A stretch of 64,000 nucleotides of DNA from Brevipalpus yothersi (taxonomy: Eukaryota; Arthropoda; Arachnida; Trombidiformes; Tenuipalpidae). The notes below the pieces were generated by a model. That model had not been told where the DNA came from. It worked only from the letters and a program-made list of their open reading frames with translations, and searched no databases. The position numbers and the translations under genes were made by a program. Position 1 is the first letter of the stretch; every line of letters begins with the position of its first letter. The stretch spans positions 75,447 to 139,446 of the forward strand of contig QZCP01000007.1 of the NCBI GenBank assembly GCA_003956705.1, written 5' to 3'. Below are positions 32,269 through 44,237 of this stretch, in pieces.

Positions 32269-33633
32269 ATAATTTTTTCAATCTCTTACTCGATTTCTGA
32301 TGATGATGCTCAAATTTTTCTAAAAAACTAAATGCTCAGAAGGTCCTCGAAACAATTATCAGAGAGAAATGCCCAAAACCATGCTCGATCTTTTCTTATA
32401 ACGCTGCCTCAACGCTTCATGATATTGTATGCAAAGCTCTCATGTTGAAAGAAAAGAAAAAACTTAGTTCAACATTCCAATCATGTTTCATTCTTTTTCT
32501 CTGGCCGCGGTAAAATTCTTTTGATTTTTCCTCTTCTAAAATCCCTCTCAACTTTGAGCAATTTTTTTTAACTTTGAGTCGGCAAAATTGCCTCCCTAAA
32601 TGAGGTATGGATGGTCAAACTCTCCTCTATACTACTTACGTAAGTAGAGAATGGCTCTAATTGCTACTAAGGCAACAATCTTCCTAGCTGGTGACGCTTG
32701 GTCACCTACTTTTACAATAGAAAGGGTTGAATCAAATATCATAAGCTCAACGACACTTACAATTACAGTAAATGATCAATTAAATCAATCAGCTTGATTT
32801 CAAGGTGCTAAGTTGTAAAGTGTATGTCCAGCTTCACTTCCAAGGTAAGAACTGACTAACACTCAATTCTGAGTGTAGAACATTAAATTGATAGTGTTAG
32901 CATGAGGCTGACATGTTCGTATTCAAACACTCGTGCTCGCGGGATTCTACATACTAACTTCATGTTGTAATTCCGATAGTGAAAATCAGCAAGCATCCAA
33001 GCTTCAGTGGGCGAGTTACACTTAATAAAACATAATCTACTTCCACAGGAGAAAGACCGAAGACACATATTGGTGGCACTCATTGAGGTAAGTATGAGGA
33101 CATTTTACAAGCTTCAACACAAATTATATACGAGTTGTGACGATGCTTCTAATGGATGTTACACTCATACTGCCAACTAGCACCAAGAAGCTAAGCTCCG
33201 ACGGACTGGTTCTCGCTCCATCCGTGGGTAGCAGTTGTAACAGCCACCTTTGCGCTGTGATGAATAGGCAAAGGGGAGATTGATTTGATTTCGGCACCAA
33301 ACAGCCTAGGGTTTCGGAGGCGAGTGTGTGACCAAGGTGTCAGAGAGAGGGATGATAGGTAGAAACGAAGGGGTTAGAGAGAATGGATGTGATGTCTAGA
33401 ACGACCAAAAAGGCTCTGACAAACTGAACACATAACAAATTACAAACTTCATCCTCTCATTCTCATTCTTTTTTCCCTTGAATGACATTTTTTTCTTTCA
33501 AATGTTTTTTCCACAGTATATAATACAAAACATTTTTTCAAAGCCGCCAAAATCAAACCAAGCTAGCCGAATTAAGATTTTTCATGTTAGATGTAGACTC
33601 TTGAGACAAAATTGCGTAAGAAATTATATCTCC
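32269..33633. other. Non-coding stretch before member 7
   Basis: No gene. It holds a perfect 16-bp palindrome, CTACTTACGTAAGTAG, at 32632-32647, and a relatively GC-rich unexplained stretch at about 33180-33420. Confidence 0.6.
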
Positions 33634-33706
33634 ACCATTCCATATGGCATCAGCACCCAATTTACATTATACTCAATTCAAGGTAACACTTGAATTAGTA
33701 TAAGAA
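33634..33706 (+). promoter_or_regulatory. Family promoter module, member 7
   Basis: CCATTCCATATGG replaces the ATCATTTGATA block. TTCAAGGTAACAC and GTATAAGAAGG (TATA at 33699-33706) are kept. Confidence 0.65.
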
Positions 33707-33785
33707 GGAGTGAAAAGTTCATCGAATGTTCTCTTTTTGAACGCGTGGAACTCCTGTTGCAAGAAATAATCCTGGAGCCTTTAAG

Positions 33786-34432
33786 ATGATTTCTAGGAAT
33801 ATCATGATGATTTCATTTTCCCTCGTTTTAACTCTCTTCAGTCCAGCATACAGTAAAAAGATGGCATTCATGCTGCAAGTATGTGAGCCTCCCTTGGGAC
33901 CTGCTATCATTAGTGTTAAGAAATTTACTGATAATTGTATAAAGGTGAGTTGAATTGGTATCTATCAGTTACTATCTGATGGCTTATTCAAGGAATCTTT
34001 TATCGTTTCCACAACAGAAACATGGAGACGAGAAATTCAAAGAATGCACAAAGTTCAAATTCGAGCCTAATGATAAGAGCAGGTACGATTTTTATAATTT
34101 CTATAATTTTATCACCATTCTTGGTTTCATTGAACTACTCCTTCTCCCTAAACAGACTTGAGCAGATCTGTAAAAATAACTGGGACATCTACGCCAAATG
34201 GGTAAATTATTGATGCAATTGATTTTTAAAACAATCGCATAAATATACATGTATAATGTATAATGAATGTGTATAATCTTTTCAGAGCGACTGTGTCGTA
34301 AATCGGAGGAAGAAAGAAATGATAAACTATCAAAAATGTGTGAATGAAACTGTGATTGAGCCATTCATAAAACTCGAAAAGCTGATCAAAAATTCTGTTC
34401 ATGCTGGCTTTCTGTTACCAAAACGTGATTAA
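33786..34432 (+). CDS. Secreted six-cysteine family member 7, intron 4 lost
   Basis: Exons 33786-33944, 34018-34082, 34156-34201 and 34286-34432 give 138 aa. The signal peptide covers about residues 1-23. Exons 1-3 follow the family plan. The fourth exon reads straight through the position where every other intact member has intron 4, so this intron has been lost precisely in frame and the sixth Cys lies within the fused exon. Exon 2 begins Lys-His-Gly-Asp, as in member 6. The tail has Lys/Leu-rich helix character and ends Pro-Lys-Arg-Asp. All remaining junctions are GT-AG. Confidence 0.82.
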
Positions 34433-34756
34433 AGGTTGATTCAATGAACAATATCCAGAAATGAAAGGCAATTCTGATCCAAATATCAAGATTCTCTCTC
34501 TCTCTCTCAAATTGATCGAGCCTGATCATCAGCTTGATGTACATACAGTTGCTAGATAAACTTTTCAATGAACTAAACTTGAGCACAGGCATGACTCCTG
34601 TATGCTCGTTAACAGTATTTCTCACTTATTTTTGAGCTCTTGTCAGAGATTTGAGACCAGATGTTCATCAAATGAGTACTGTAGATAGATAGATACTGTA
34701 AATATGGCCATAAGATCATTTGGTCATGGGGGAAGTTTGATGAGAATTTTCAGCAA

Positions 34757-35530
34757 ATCGTGAGAACTTTATTGTCTCGACCAGGTCTAGGTGGTCAGAG
34801 TTTATTCTCATTTTCTCACCAGAGAATGGCTGTATCAGGTTTGTGGGCATTGGAGGAATGCTATTATCTGGACCCCATGGCAGAATTTCCTGCACTGGGA
34901 GAAAACATGCAGAACTCACAAGAAGCCTATGCGCTTCTTGCCAGAGAGAGGGGCTTTGAACAATATCGCCGTCTACAAAGGTTGACTAGTCGCCATCTTC
35001 TCACAGGGGAAGAAATATCGGTGGTTCAAGGTCCATCACTTGCCAGTAATATCGTGCATAAGATTGATGTTTGCTTTGACAGAGAATCTCTCTTATGATG
35101 GTGCTAGGACCCATTCAGGTCAAGCACTAGGAGGGATCTCTGACCTGACCATCACCGAATGGGTACAATTATTGTCGGGAACTAGTCACCGACAAGTTCC
35201 TTGGGAGTTAGACTAAGGCTTTGATTGATGGTGTGGAAAGGATTGTCCAGGTTGATGAGGCGAAGTTTGGGAGGCGAAAGTACCATTGTTGAAAGAGGGT
35301 GGAAGTGCACTAGATCTTGAGTATGATAGAGGACAGGAGTGATAATCTCAGGCTTGAGCTTTGCGCAGACAACAGCCGGAGTGCAGCTTCACTGATACCT
35401 CTGATTCTGAAGCATGTGGCTATTGGTACCATTATCAGAGCGGATCAGTGGAAGGCATACAGTCTATCATTGTTCAAGCAACCTGTATCAATCCAGGGCC
35501 ATGGGTATACTTCTGGATTCCCATGAGCCA
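34757..35530 (+). pseudogene. Merlin/ISXO2-like transposase relic
   Basis: Split over several frames with stops. The catalytic part is recognisable: Val-Asp-Glu-Ala-Lys-Phe-Gly-Arg-Arg-Lys-Tyr near 35251, followed by Glu-Asp-Arg-Ser-Asp-Asn-Leu-Arg-Leu-Glu and a second Asp in Arg-Ala-Asp-Gln-Trp-Lys-Ala-Tyr near 35440. These are the hallmark surroundings of the first two catalytic Asp residues of ISXO2-like DDE transposases, including animal Merlin elements. The 5' part (34760-35100) is an older-looking lead-in with frameshifts. The gene cannot make an active enzyme. It lies 0.3 kb after member 7, in the spacer to member 8. Confidence 0.7.
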
Positions 35531-36035
35531 ATCGCATAGAATCGCAGAATTGAAGACCGGAAAATTAGTTTGAGTAAATTTTAATGAATTGGATTCAATT
35601 TCATTTAAAATGGTGTTGATTAAGAAGAAAGAAAGATCGAAAATAATTGAAGAATGGAAACTTTTCTAGCCTCGAGAGAATATCTCTTAAATTGAAAGGG
35701 TGTGAACTTCTTTGATTATACTTGTTACGAAAAGTTCTATAAGTGGAAATAGAAACGTCTGCTTGAGGTACACTCATCACTGGGAAAAAATGCTTCATCT
35801 CCTTTTCCATGTCAGAACTCACACGTGAACTATTCTCAGGGAAATATGATAGATGAAGCTATGAGAATAACATGTTTTGGCTACTGACATTTTGAAGGAC
35901 CTCTTCATACATGGAAAGGCTTACAGAGGCAAAATGAAAAATATTTTTTTATCATTTGTGAAGCAAAAAACTTAAAGGAGCTCACAATTTCATTGCTATC
36001 GAACTTGAATTCATTCAAAAGCTTCATGGAAGTAT
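35531..36035. other. Spacer between Merlin relic and member 8
   Basis: No gene or repeat was recognised. Confidence 0.6.
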
Positions 36036-36114
36036 ATCTCGTTCATTTAATGAAGCAGGTTCAGTCCCCAGTAATATTATATCAGAGTTAAGGTTGAACT
36101 AGTTGGTATGAATA
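36036..36114 (+). promoter_or_regulatory. Family promoter module, member 8 (degenerate)
   Basis: ATATCAGAGTTAAGGTTG and GGTATGAATAGGGG (TATA position 36106-36114) are recognisable. The TATA box has an A-to-G change. Confidence 0.55.
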
Positions 36115-36193
36115 GGGGCCATAGATACATTGAGAATTGTTCTTTTGAGCTTGTGAAAGTTCCCAATAGAATAGAGAACCCAGCCTAATCCAT

Positions 36194-36811
36194 ATGAATA
36201 ACATTATCAACTGTTTCGTCTTTGCTTCAGTTCTCTTCGCTGGAGTTTATAGCCATGGGAACTACTGGGAGGAACATTTCTGTCAATACCCAGAGACCAT
36301 TCCTAAATTCCGAGAGTTCATAAAAACTATGAATGAATGCCTAGCAGTGAGTGTATTTCTTGCAAGAGAACTGACATATTTCTCGAAACATATTTTACAA
36401 AATTTTGTCATCTAACAGAAAAATGAACAATCCAAAGAGTGTCTGAAATTCGATTTTGGTGATAAATTGTGAATCTCTATCTGGTTATTCGTGCCATGTT
36501 TCATTGATTTTCTTACTCTATACCAACAGAGACAAAAAGCACTGTAAAGAGATTGGAGCCCTCTATGATAAATGGGTACGTTGTTAAGTCTAACTTCCAG
36601 TCTAATTGAGGGTCTAATTACATTATTTCTATTGCTATAGCTTCACTGCGCTGGATTACATGGAGAAACACATTGTGTTTTTTCAATGATGTTAAAAAGT
36701 TTTGGATCCTCTTCACTGAATCATAAGCACGATAGAGATCTAAGAACTGATGATCGAGATCATGATGGATTTCATGAAATAGGAGAGCATCAGAATTGGT
36801 CGAGACTATAA
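36194..36811 (+). pseudogene. Secreted six-cysteine family member 8, disrupted
   Basis: Exons 36194-36346, 36419-36468 and 36530-36575 are intact, with signal peptide, four Cys and the Tyr-Asp-Lys-Trp end of exon 3. Exon 4 starts normally at 36641 (Leu-His-Cys) but after about nine codons turns into unrelated His/Asp-rich sequence ending in a stop at 36811. No exon 5 was found. A mariner-like relic lies 450 bp further on, so insertion or deletion has probably removed the end of the gene. A protein with five or six unpaired cysteines could still be made, but it would lack the family C-terminus. Confidence 0.65.
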
Positions 36812-37249
36812 GTGATTTCAGGCTTACACAAATATTGGTGGTCAATTTGCTTATTCCTTGATGAATTCTGTTTTTATCAGCCAGTTTCGATGAATCCAAT
36901 TTCAAATTAATCAATGAGCAGCATTTTATCCAATTAAGTTTCTCAATTTGCTGAGAGTGATCCTCCACAACAATCCAATTGAGCAACGATGAATGTTCAT
37001 TATAAAAAATCCATAAAAACAAGAATAACAAAAAGATGATACAGGTGTACTAGCATGACTGAGAAAGTTGAAATAAGAAATGTTTGAATCTGACTACATC
37101 AATATCAACGTGATTTGACTTAGCCACGAGACCGATTTTCACCTTCAGGACCTTGTCAACAAGATTAACTCCGGAATATGTGAAACAGAAAAGGTAATCT
37201 CACAGTATTGTTGGTCATCAATATCTGTGACGCTATGAGCCTTTTTTTC

Positions 37250-37640
37250 TATGCGACACTCAACAGGCAATGATTTCTGACTATGTTGAAGGATTCTTCC
37301 ATCAAGAAGCTGAGCAAACAAAATTGATTCGAAGATTTTGGCTTCAGCAAGATGCAACATCGTTACTCAAAGTCCATTCATCCAAAATTTGATTGACACT
37401 GGTTTGACTTCTGAAGAAAAACAGTAGGTCCCTCAGTCACCGCATTCGCCACTCTTGAGCCCAGGAGACTTCATTTTCTAGGATTAATGAAACATGCCAA
37501 TCCAAAAGTTCATCAATCATATCGATTTACCGGTGCTTGAGCGCATAATTATTGATTTTTAGAAGCGGCTAAAGGTGGTCCCATCTCATTATGCAGACAC
37601 GAAAAAAAGGGCTGTACAAAAAAAGTCATTTAATTGTGAG
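37250..37640 (+). pseudogene. Mariner/Tc1-type transposase relic
   Basis: In shifted frames one reads Phe-Trp-Leu-Gln-Gln-Asp-Ala (near 37335) and then Pro-Gln-Ser-Pro-His-Ser-Pro...Ser-Pro-Gly-Asp-Phe (near 37440-37475). These correspond to the WxQQDGA and PxSPDLxPxDF landmarks around catalytic Asp residues of mariner-family transposases. Many stops are present, so it is non-functional. It is clearly older than the mariner at 60.4-61.9 kb. Confidence 0.6.
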
Positions 37641-38073
37641 CTCATCAATTTTTTAGGAGGTTTAATAAGTTTTTATATAATTTTAGTATTGGATTTAAAG
37701 TGACAATTAACTGCAAGCTCTGATAATTTTGCAGCCTAACCAAGCGAAGGCTTTCAAAGACCAGAGGTTTAAGCAGCCAACTCAAATGGCCTCAGTCAGT
37801 GATAACTGATCTCAACTAATTCATATTCCCAATTTTTGTGAGACTTTTTCCCTGAACTGTTGGTCATTGACTACCAGAGGCCGAAACGGAATAAATTTAA
37901 ATCTCTGAGTTGAAAAAATTGATGAGGATTCTTTGAGAGCAATATTTTGTCTAGAAAGAAAGTACTCACATAAGAGAACATGAGAGGACATGAATCATAA
38001 TTATTCGATACTCTGTGAGTTAAATGATTCAATCTCTGATTATTTTGCGCTTGAAGTGAACCTGCATGAAAAA

Positions 38074-38147
38074 AATCATTCGATACAACAAAAACCTTCA
38101 AAGTCGCAATATATCAGACACAAGGTTGGACAGATTAGTTTAGATGA
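38074..38147 (+). promoter_or_regulatory. Family promoter module, member 9 (TATA-poor)
   Basis: ATCATTCGATAC, AAAGTCGCAATAT and CAGACACAAGGTTGG are kept. The TATA position reads TTTAGATGAGG. Confidence 0.55.
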
Positions 38148-38219
38148 GGGTAAAAAATCGATCATAAATTTGAGCTTGTTAATGATCTTGATAGGAAATG
38201 ATCTGCAAATCTAAGAGAT

Positions 38220-38898
38220 ATGAGTATTATTAATATCTTTGTATTTCTAATCTCATTCCTGTTTGCTGGAGTCTTCTGCGATTACTTATGTGGGAAATCG
38301 AAAGACTTTAGCCTAGTTCCAGAATTTCAGGAGGGGTTCAATAAATGTACACCATCAGTAAGTGTTACCTGAGCATAAGATGGAACGGAACAAGTTGTCC
38401 AAAATAATTGGTTTTGTTATCCAACAGAAATATCGAACGGCCAAAAAATGTATCAAATATCGAGTCCCTCGAGATAAACTGTAAGTTTTCACAATTCTCT
38501 TATTTGCACACAGTTTTATCAATTTTCTACTCTTTATCAATAGAGATGGAAAATACTGCATAGAAGTCGAAAAACTTTTTGAGAAATGGGTAACTTATTC
38601 GTCTTGTAACACCATTCGTAAGATAAATAACACCATTTCAAACATTATAGCAGAACTGCTACAGCCCACATTTAAAGAAACTGGGTAAAAACAAAGAGTT
38701 CAAGGTGAAACTTTCACTGGAATTATTGAATTTGATCAACTTTCATACATTTACAAGTGAATTTATTGGGTGCTTCTCTTTTTCTTCTGTATCAAGAAAT
38801 GTACCGATAAAGTGGCCGATGAAATAGACAAGAAAAGTGAACAAGAGGGGAAATCAGGTGGAAATTTTCAGATGCCAAATGTCCTCAAGAATAGATAA
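38220..38898 (+). CDS. Secreted six-cysteine family member 9
   Basis: Exons 38220-38357, 38428-38480, 38544-38589, 38651-38704 and 38797-38898 give 130 aa. The signal peptide covers about residues 1-19. Six Cys are present, and exon 3 ends Phe-Glu-Lys-Trp. The tail Gly-Gly-Asn-Phe-Gln-Met-Pro-Asn-Val-Leu-Lys links it to member 14. All junctions are GT-AG. The weak TATA region may mean lower expression, but the coding frame is intact. Confidence 0.82.
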
Positions 38899-40656
38899 AC
38901 TAGCCATATAATCGAGAATGATCAGATTGTAACGATACTTTGATTTGGGACAGACGCGATTGATATATCAATAATAGCTATAGCTATTATACATATGATA
39001 TAAAATTAATTCAAGTTCTCTAGACCCATGAAAAGCAGTTGTCTTTTACCATTATTGCATAAACCCGAGCTGAGGTACACAGAGAAGTTGACACAAAACT
39101 ATTCCAGCTTCAAATATCTCCCATTCATCTAATAGACAAACACACATATCTTACATTTGAAGAGGCTTACAACTAACCCACAATGAATGATTAGGCACTG
39201 ATTGTTTGTAAGATAAAGGTTTATATGCTATAAAGCCATGAGGGAGAGGTCAAGATCGAGGCTTTGAGAAAATTTGCCTCATGGAAGCTGATCTAAGTAG
39301 ATTTAAAAGGCTTAGAAAACTAGCTAACATTTAAATTATGTTTATCATCTGAGAACTGCTCATATTCTCACCATCTCAACCGATTTCAGATGATCTACAG
39401 CTTCTACTGAGGAAAGATTAGTCCTTCATTTCATCTCGAGGACTATTTTAAGAGAAGCATGATTTTGATTCTCAAATTGATTGTCCCGATATGATCTATG
39501 ATTTCATCGATCTCAGTGAAGATCAGACAGAGGGCTGCTGTCCCTTTCTTTTAGACAGCCTAATAGAATGAGTATGGCGCTGGACATATTTTTTTGAACA
39601 CTTGAGAATTCAGACATCCTGGTGGAAAATGGTCATGTGTCACACAGGATGGATTGAGATGAGCGGGAGATACCATTTAAACTTAAGACAACATGATAGA
39701 CATTGATTTGATTGATTGCTCATCTTCATCTTCACTTGTCTCTCTTCTTTGACCACAATTCTGATAAAGAGTATTGGAAGAATGCGACTCTTTTGATCTT
39801 TTATGCTCACAAAAGAGAGAGGGATAGAGAATAAACACCTTGATTGTATCGAAATTCATACAATAACTTTTTCTGAACACTGACCCGAACCTTTGAGGAA
39901 GAAATAATAATAATAGTGCATCAATTCAGTTCATGATGTTTACCGTATTTCGGCGCTTTTTAGGCAGTCTTAGTTTTGAAAAAATTCTCAGAAACAAGGC
40001 ACGTATGCGAGGGAACAGATTTTGTTGCTGAGGAAAAATCGAAGCTATAGAGCAAGTCTTCAACCGCTAAAGATTCAAAAGATAGTCTGAAAAATTGCCA
40101 AATTGATTTGATAACGATTGAACCTGATAACTGGTAGCTAATCGATGCTTTACTGTCTCTGGATAGGTTAATTTGTGCCTTAGTTCACGACCGGTGAATC
40201 ACTTTTTCGTCTGCCTTATTTGCACAGATATTCTGAAAACAACTGTACGGTACCATCTCATCCCATGATTCACTGCATAATGACTGATCCAGTTCTTGGT
40301 TAATAACATAGGAATGATATAGCTAAGGTAGAGAAGTAACGTAGCCAGTAATTTTTGAGATATGATCTCCTTCTTCTTTTCCTCCAATCTAGAGAATGGA
40401 TGATTCAAAATGGTATCAGATGAATTCTCATCAAAATGTGACTGGACAGATGACAAAAATCGCATAGAAAGAGTCATCACCTATTCGAAAATGGAATTAT
40501 TGCTAGGGGAGCGAAACCTGGTCTTACACTTAATAACGCTTCCTCCTTCAAGTTTTTCATGAGTGAATAGCGTTGAGAGAGAATCAAACTTTATCATATG
40601 ATACTCTGATTCAATCATGTAAAGCTCTGAGATTGGAGTCAAACTTTTAGCAAAGA
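38899..40656. other. Spacer between members 9 and 10
   Basis: No gene is supported. Minus-strand frames at 39683-39880 and 40199-40480 lack splice and paralog support. No strong repeat was seen. Confidence 0.55.
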
Positions 40657-40730
40657 TATCATTCGATACAACAAGACCTCAGAAGTCACAGAATACCAGA
40701 TTCAAGGTTAAAGTAATGAGTATAAAAAGG
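40657..40730 (+). promoter_or_regulatory. Family promoter module, member 10
   Basis: ATCATTCGATAC, AGAAGTCAC, ACCAGATTCAAGGTT and TATAAAAAGG (40721-40730). This is close to the consensus of all copies. Confidence 0.85.
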
Positions 40731-40799
40731 AGTGGATTAATGATAGAATAATTTTTTGAGCTCGTGGTTTTTTCATGAAAAGAAAATAATCCATCGACT

Positions 40800-41468
40800 A
40801 TGAATAATATTATCACCTTCATTGTCCTCTTCTCAACATTCTCGGCAATTAATTGCAGGGGAAATTTTTGTCGCCAACCGAACAGTTTGGAAACAGTTCT
40901 ATTAATCCCACAACTTCAAGAAGGGGTCAATAAATGCCTTTCAGTGAGTACATGTATATTTTGAACATGAAAGAAGTTTGTCGTGTTCCTAAAAATAATT
41001 CGCTTTGTATTCAATAGAAATTTTTATGGGCCAAAGAATGTACCAGATATCATATTCCTCAGAACAAACTGTGAATTTTCCCATCCATTCGTTTTTCCAT
41101 TCAAGCAAACTATAATGAATTTTCTCTTATTCATGGACAGAGACGAGCTTCGCTGCAAAGAAATTGAGATATTAAATGATCTATATGTAAATCACTGAAT
41201 CGACCATTCCAAAATGAATTATACAATTTCAATCATTTCAGGGGGAATGTTTATTTCCTCTCATGGAGGAACTGGATAAAACCCATGATGGAGCAATGGT
41301 GAGATTATAACCAATCATCTAAACAGATTCCTAGTGAGTATGGATTCTTGTCGCTATTTCCCACAGGATTGCGTCAAAAAACTATTCGATGATATCGAAA
41401 AGAAAAATAGAGGAGCAGGAAGAAATTTCAAGATCCTGAAAGCCTTCAAAAAGCAATCAAGTCGTTAA
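40800..41468 (+). CDS. Secreted six-cysteine family member 10
   Basis: Exons 40800-40943, 41018-41070, 41141-41186, 41242-41298 and 41367-41468 give 133 aa. The signal peptide covers about residues 1-18 and ends in Asn-Cys-Arg. The six core Cys spacings are x21, x9, x14, x12 and x17. Exon 3 ends in Tyr where most members have Trp. The basic C-terminus contains Gly-Arg-Asn-Phe-Lys-Ile, then Phe-Lys-Lys. All junctions are GT-AG. Confidence 0.83.
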
Positions 41469-43422
41469 GTGATCCAGAAGAATCATCTTCAGACGATTCT
41501 GATTGCTTTCTCACTGGTTGTCCATGTCTTCCTGTGTAAACCTTTGAGTAACATTGGGAAAAATTAAACTGAAAAATTGGTAAAAAACCACTACATTCTT
41601 TCTTCGGAGTCTTGTTGATAAGCATCGGAGAAGGAAGTCGATTTTGATTCTCAGAATCGTTGAATCAGGGAACCAATCATATTTCCTGACAGAAACCAGA
41701 GATGGTGATTCTTTTTCTTGAATATAAATGTTTAGCAGAATAGAGATTGATTCTAATTGTGCTCATGTGGTACATTGGAACTTAACTTTAAAAATTCCAC
41801 TCAGACCTTGTAATACACTTTCTTTCTATCCATCATGTTGCATATATTTTTTCAACTGTGTGTGATGATGATTAACACGATGTGGTTGAGTGTAGATGGA
41901 TTGCTTTTGCCTTCCAATTATCTTATGTTGTGTATGCATGTTTCCGATTGTGAATATTTCAATTTGTTTCGATAGCACAATTTCAATTAGATCAAAGATC
42001 AAGTCGAAGATTTTTGGCCACAAGATAGAAGAGTATAATAATTTTTGACTAAAATATCTTACTGAAGAAGCTCGATTGAATCCTCCCATCACTGGTTGAA
42101 CCAGATTTCTGGTCATGATGGATGAAAATTTGGGAATAATCGAGCTTCCCCAGTAAGATATTGTGGTCAAAAATCATCATACTCTCCCATCATCAAAAAT
42201 CCAAAAATCATCGACTTTTATTCGAGAATTATCATGCCATGAAACTTTAAGCCCACCCGGTACCTACACTCTAACATTTCTCTCCTCTTCCAAGGAGAAC
42301 AATCACCAGAGCTTGATTTTTCCAATGAAAAAATCATCGGCTTCAGAAAAACGATGAGTTTTTTTATCGTTCCATCTGCTCCAGGGTCGAACATGAATCG
42401 GAACGATATGAAACTTGCTTGAGAAGTAGCCTCTTCTGTTCAATCAGATTTTGACTTCATGAGCAACTTCTCGTAGGCACCATAACATCAGCCTCAATTT
42501 TTTGGTCATCCTCTCGATCTTTCATGAGTTCTTCCTCTTGATCTTGCTCATTTTTTTCAACCGAATACTTGAAATTCTACACTATTCAATTAAACGGATC
42601 AGTAAAGTTCCGCGAGCTAGAGATATTATCAAGCTATAAAGTTTTTCATGCCTAATTATGGTCAAGGGAAGGGAGATGAAAGAGATATTGTGACTGTTAG
42701 AGCTGCTTCTGGGGCAGCATATTCTATGTGCGCTGTGATGGATTTAAATTCCTATTTCCATATTAAGCTCAAGATTTCAATTGTAACACTTGTTATTCTG
42801 TTGACTTTTCCCAACAATTTATCGGCCATCTTGATGGTGGAAAAATTTGGGGTGCTACTTTTTTTTCGACATTTATTGTGTTCCATTCTGCTTGAGATGG
42901 GTTGAATAAAATTGCATGGAAAGTACATCGAATTCAATATACACCTGCTTAATTATGCTTCATTAATCCAATCCAAGATCGATACAATCAACTGAAATTT
43001 TATGTTAAATAGAGTAAAACCTTATGCCGATAAAGTTTTCGAAGCACTCGAGCTGATATCTCAGGTGATATCACCGGAAGATCGTCAGAATTATTTCAAT
43101 TTCAATTATTTCAAGAATATGCTCACTTATATCGATGGATGAAAAGGGAAAGTTCAGAACTATTTGATCGAGAATTTTGTGCTCAAATTCATCTGCACTT
43201 TTCTCTGAAAGATCTTTACTGTTCTTGGGATCTTCTCTATTCTTCTCGAAGTTTGGCTTAATTCCTGATCCTCTTAAGGGATTTATCTTCACAGATTTCG
43301 GAGATTTGTTCATTTGGATTTTTTCTTTCCAAGAGTGAAAGACTAAATCATATGATACTTTTTGAAACCTATTATTCAATCATTCATAGCTCTGAGATTC
43401 GAAGGAAACTTGGAAAAAATAT
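41469..43422. other. Spacer between members 10 and 11
   Basis: No firm gene. A minus-strand frame with an N-terminus like a mitochondrial presequence starts at 42118 and reaches a GTAAGA donor at 42064. No downstream exon was found. Other frames (42648, 43071) look like chance. Confidence 0.5.
42065..42118 (-). other. Possible orphan first exon
   Basis: From the ATG at 42118 on the minus strand, 18 codons with Arg, Asn, Gln and no acid lead to a GTAAGATAT donor-like site. This resembles a mitochondrial presequence exon. No partner exon was identified, so it may be a relic or chance. Confidence 0.15.
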
Positions 43423-43494
43423 ATCATTCGATACCACCAGAACTTCAGAGTCACTCTACACCAGATCCAAGGTTGTACTGATTGGTATAAAAGG
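43423..43494 (+). promoter_or_regulatory. Family promoter module, member 11
   Basis: ATCATTCGATACC, AGAGTCAC, ACCAGATCCAAGGTT, ATTGG and TATAAAAGG (43486-43494). Confidence 0.85.
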
Positions 43495-43570
43495 GAGGGG
43501 AACATCGCTAACTAGTTAGAATGATTCGTCAAACTTGTGGTTTTCATGAATAGAAAATAATCCATCGAAT

Positions 43571-44237
43571 ATGAACAATATTATCACCTTCATTGTCTTC
43601 TTCTCATCTCTATATTCTGGATATTGCAGGTTCCAACTCTGTGAGAGCCCAAAGATCATCCCTTTGCTTCCACAATATCAAGATGATATCTATAAATGCT
43701 TCTCAGTAAGTATAATTTGAGCATGAATAGATTTTGGTCCTGTTTTTAAGAATAATTTGATTCTTATCCAACAGAAAAGTAAAATAAATTGGATCAAAAA
43801 ATGTAGCAAATACAAAGTTTCTGGAATTGAACTGTGAATTTTTCCATTCCTCTCATTTTAGCCAAATTTCATACATTTTCCATTCTGCAGGGTGAAAGAG
43901 AACTGCAAAAAGATTGACAATATTACTCATTATTGGGTAAACTATTCAGTCTGTTATTTTCATGATAAGCTAAACTTTTTCAAACATTACAGTTAATCTG
44001 TTTTGAATTTTATGGAAAAGGACTGATTAGTGAGACAGAGGAGGTAAGATCATAATCAGCGCTAGCAAACATTTTCAATTCCAATAGATCTGAGCAAATA
44101 AGAATTTCCAATGCTGTTTACCCCAGGAATGTTTTCGTGAATCATCTTGGAATCTGAGCCAGAAAATTGAAAAGATGGGAGCAAATTTCCGAATCGACAG
44201 ATTGTTCAAAAAGCTATCGAGTCACGAAGCGGTGTAG
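43571..44237 (+). CDS. Secreted six-cysteine family member 11
   Basis: Exons 43571-43705, 43775-43833, 43891-43936, 43993-44043 and 44127-44237 give 133 aa. The signal peptide covers about residues 1-19 and ends in Tyr-Cys-Arg. Six core Cys are kept, and exon 3 ends His-Tyr-Trp. Exon 2 is 6 nt longer and exon 4 is 6 nt shorter than in member 10, both in frame. The tail has Gly-Ala-Asn-Phe-Arg-Ile and Lys-Lys-Leu-Ser. All junctions are GT-AG. Confidence 0.82.

Larger units (their letters stand above)
26900..33000. mobile_element. Decayed foreign island splitting the array
   Basis: About 6 kb with several interrupted protein-like frames on both strands and no family members. Contents: a zinc-finger-like relic (27174-28140, +), Asn/Gly-rich fragments (28.8-29.4 kb, +), a Polinton-polymerase-like N-terminal fragment (29378-30020, -) and two unidentified broken frames (30568-31437 and 31724-32268, +). 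I found no terminal repeats. It is probably an old large mobile or virus-like element, or several; boundaries are approximate. Confidence 0.45.

Noticed and set aside
36618..37031. Minus-strand 137-codon frame across broken exon 4 of member 8
   Set aside because: Long, but without any motif, promoter or paralog. It may belong to the inserted sequence, but I cannot support it as a gene.
42648..42905. Plus-strand 85-codon frame between members 10 and 11
   Set aside because: A hydrophobic second half and no splice or promoter support; likely chance.
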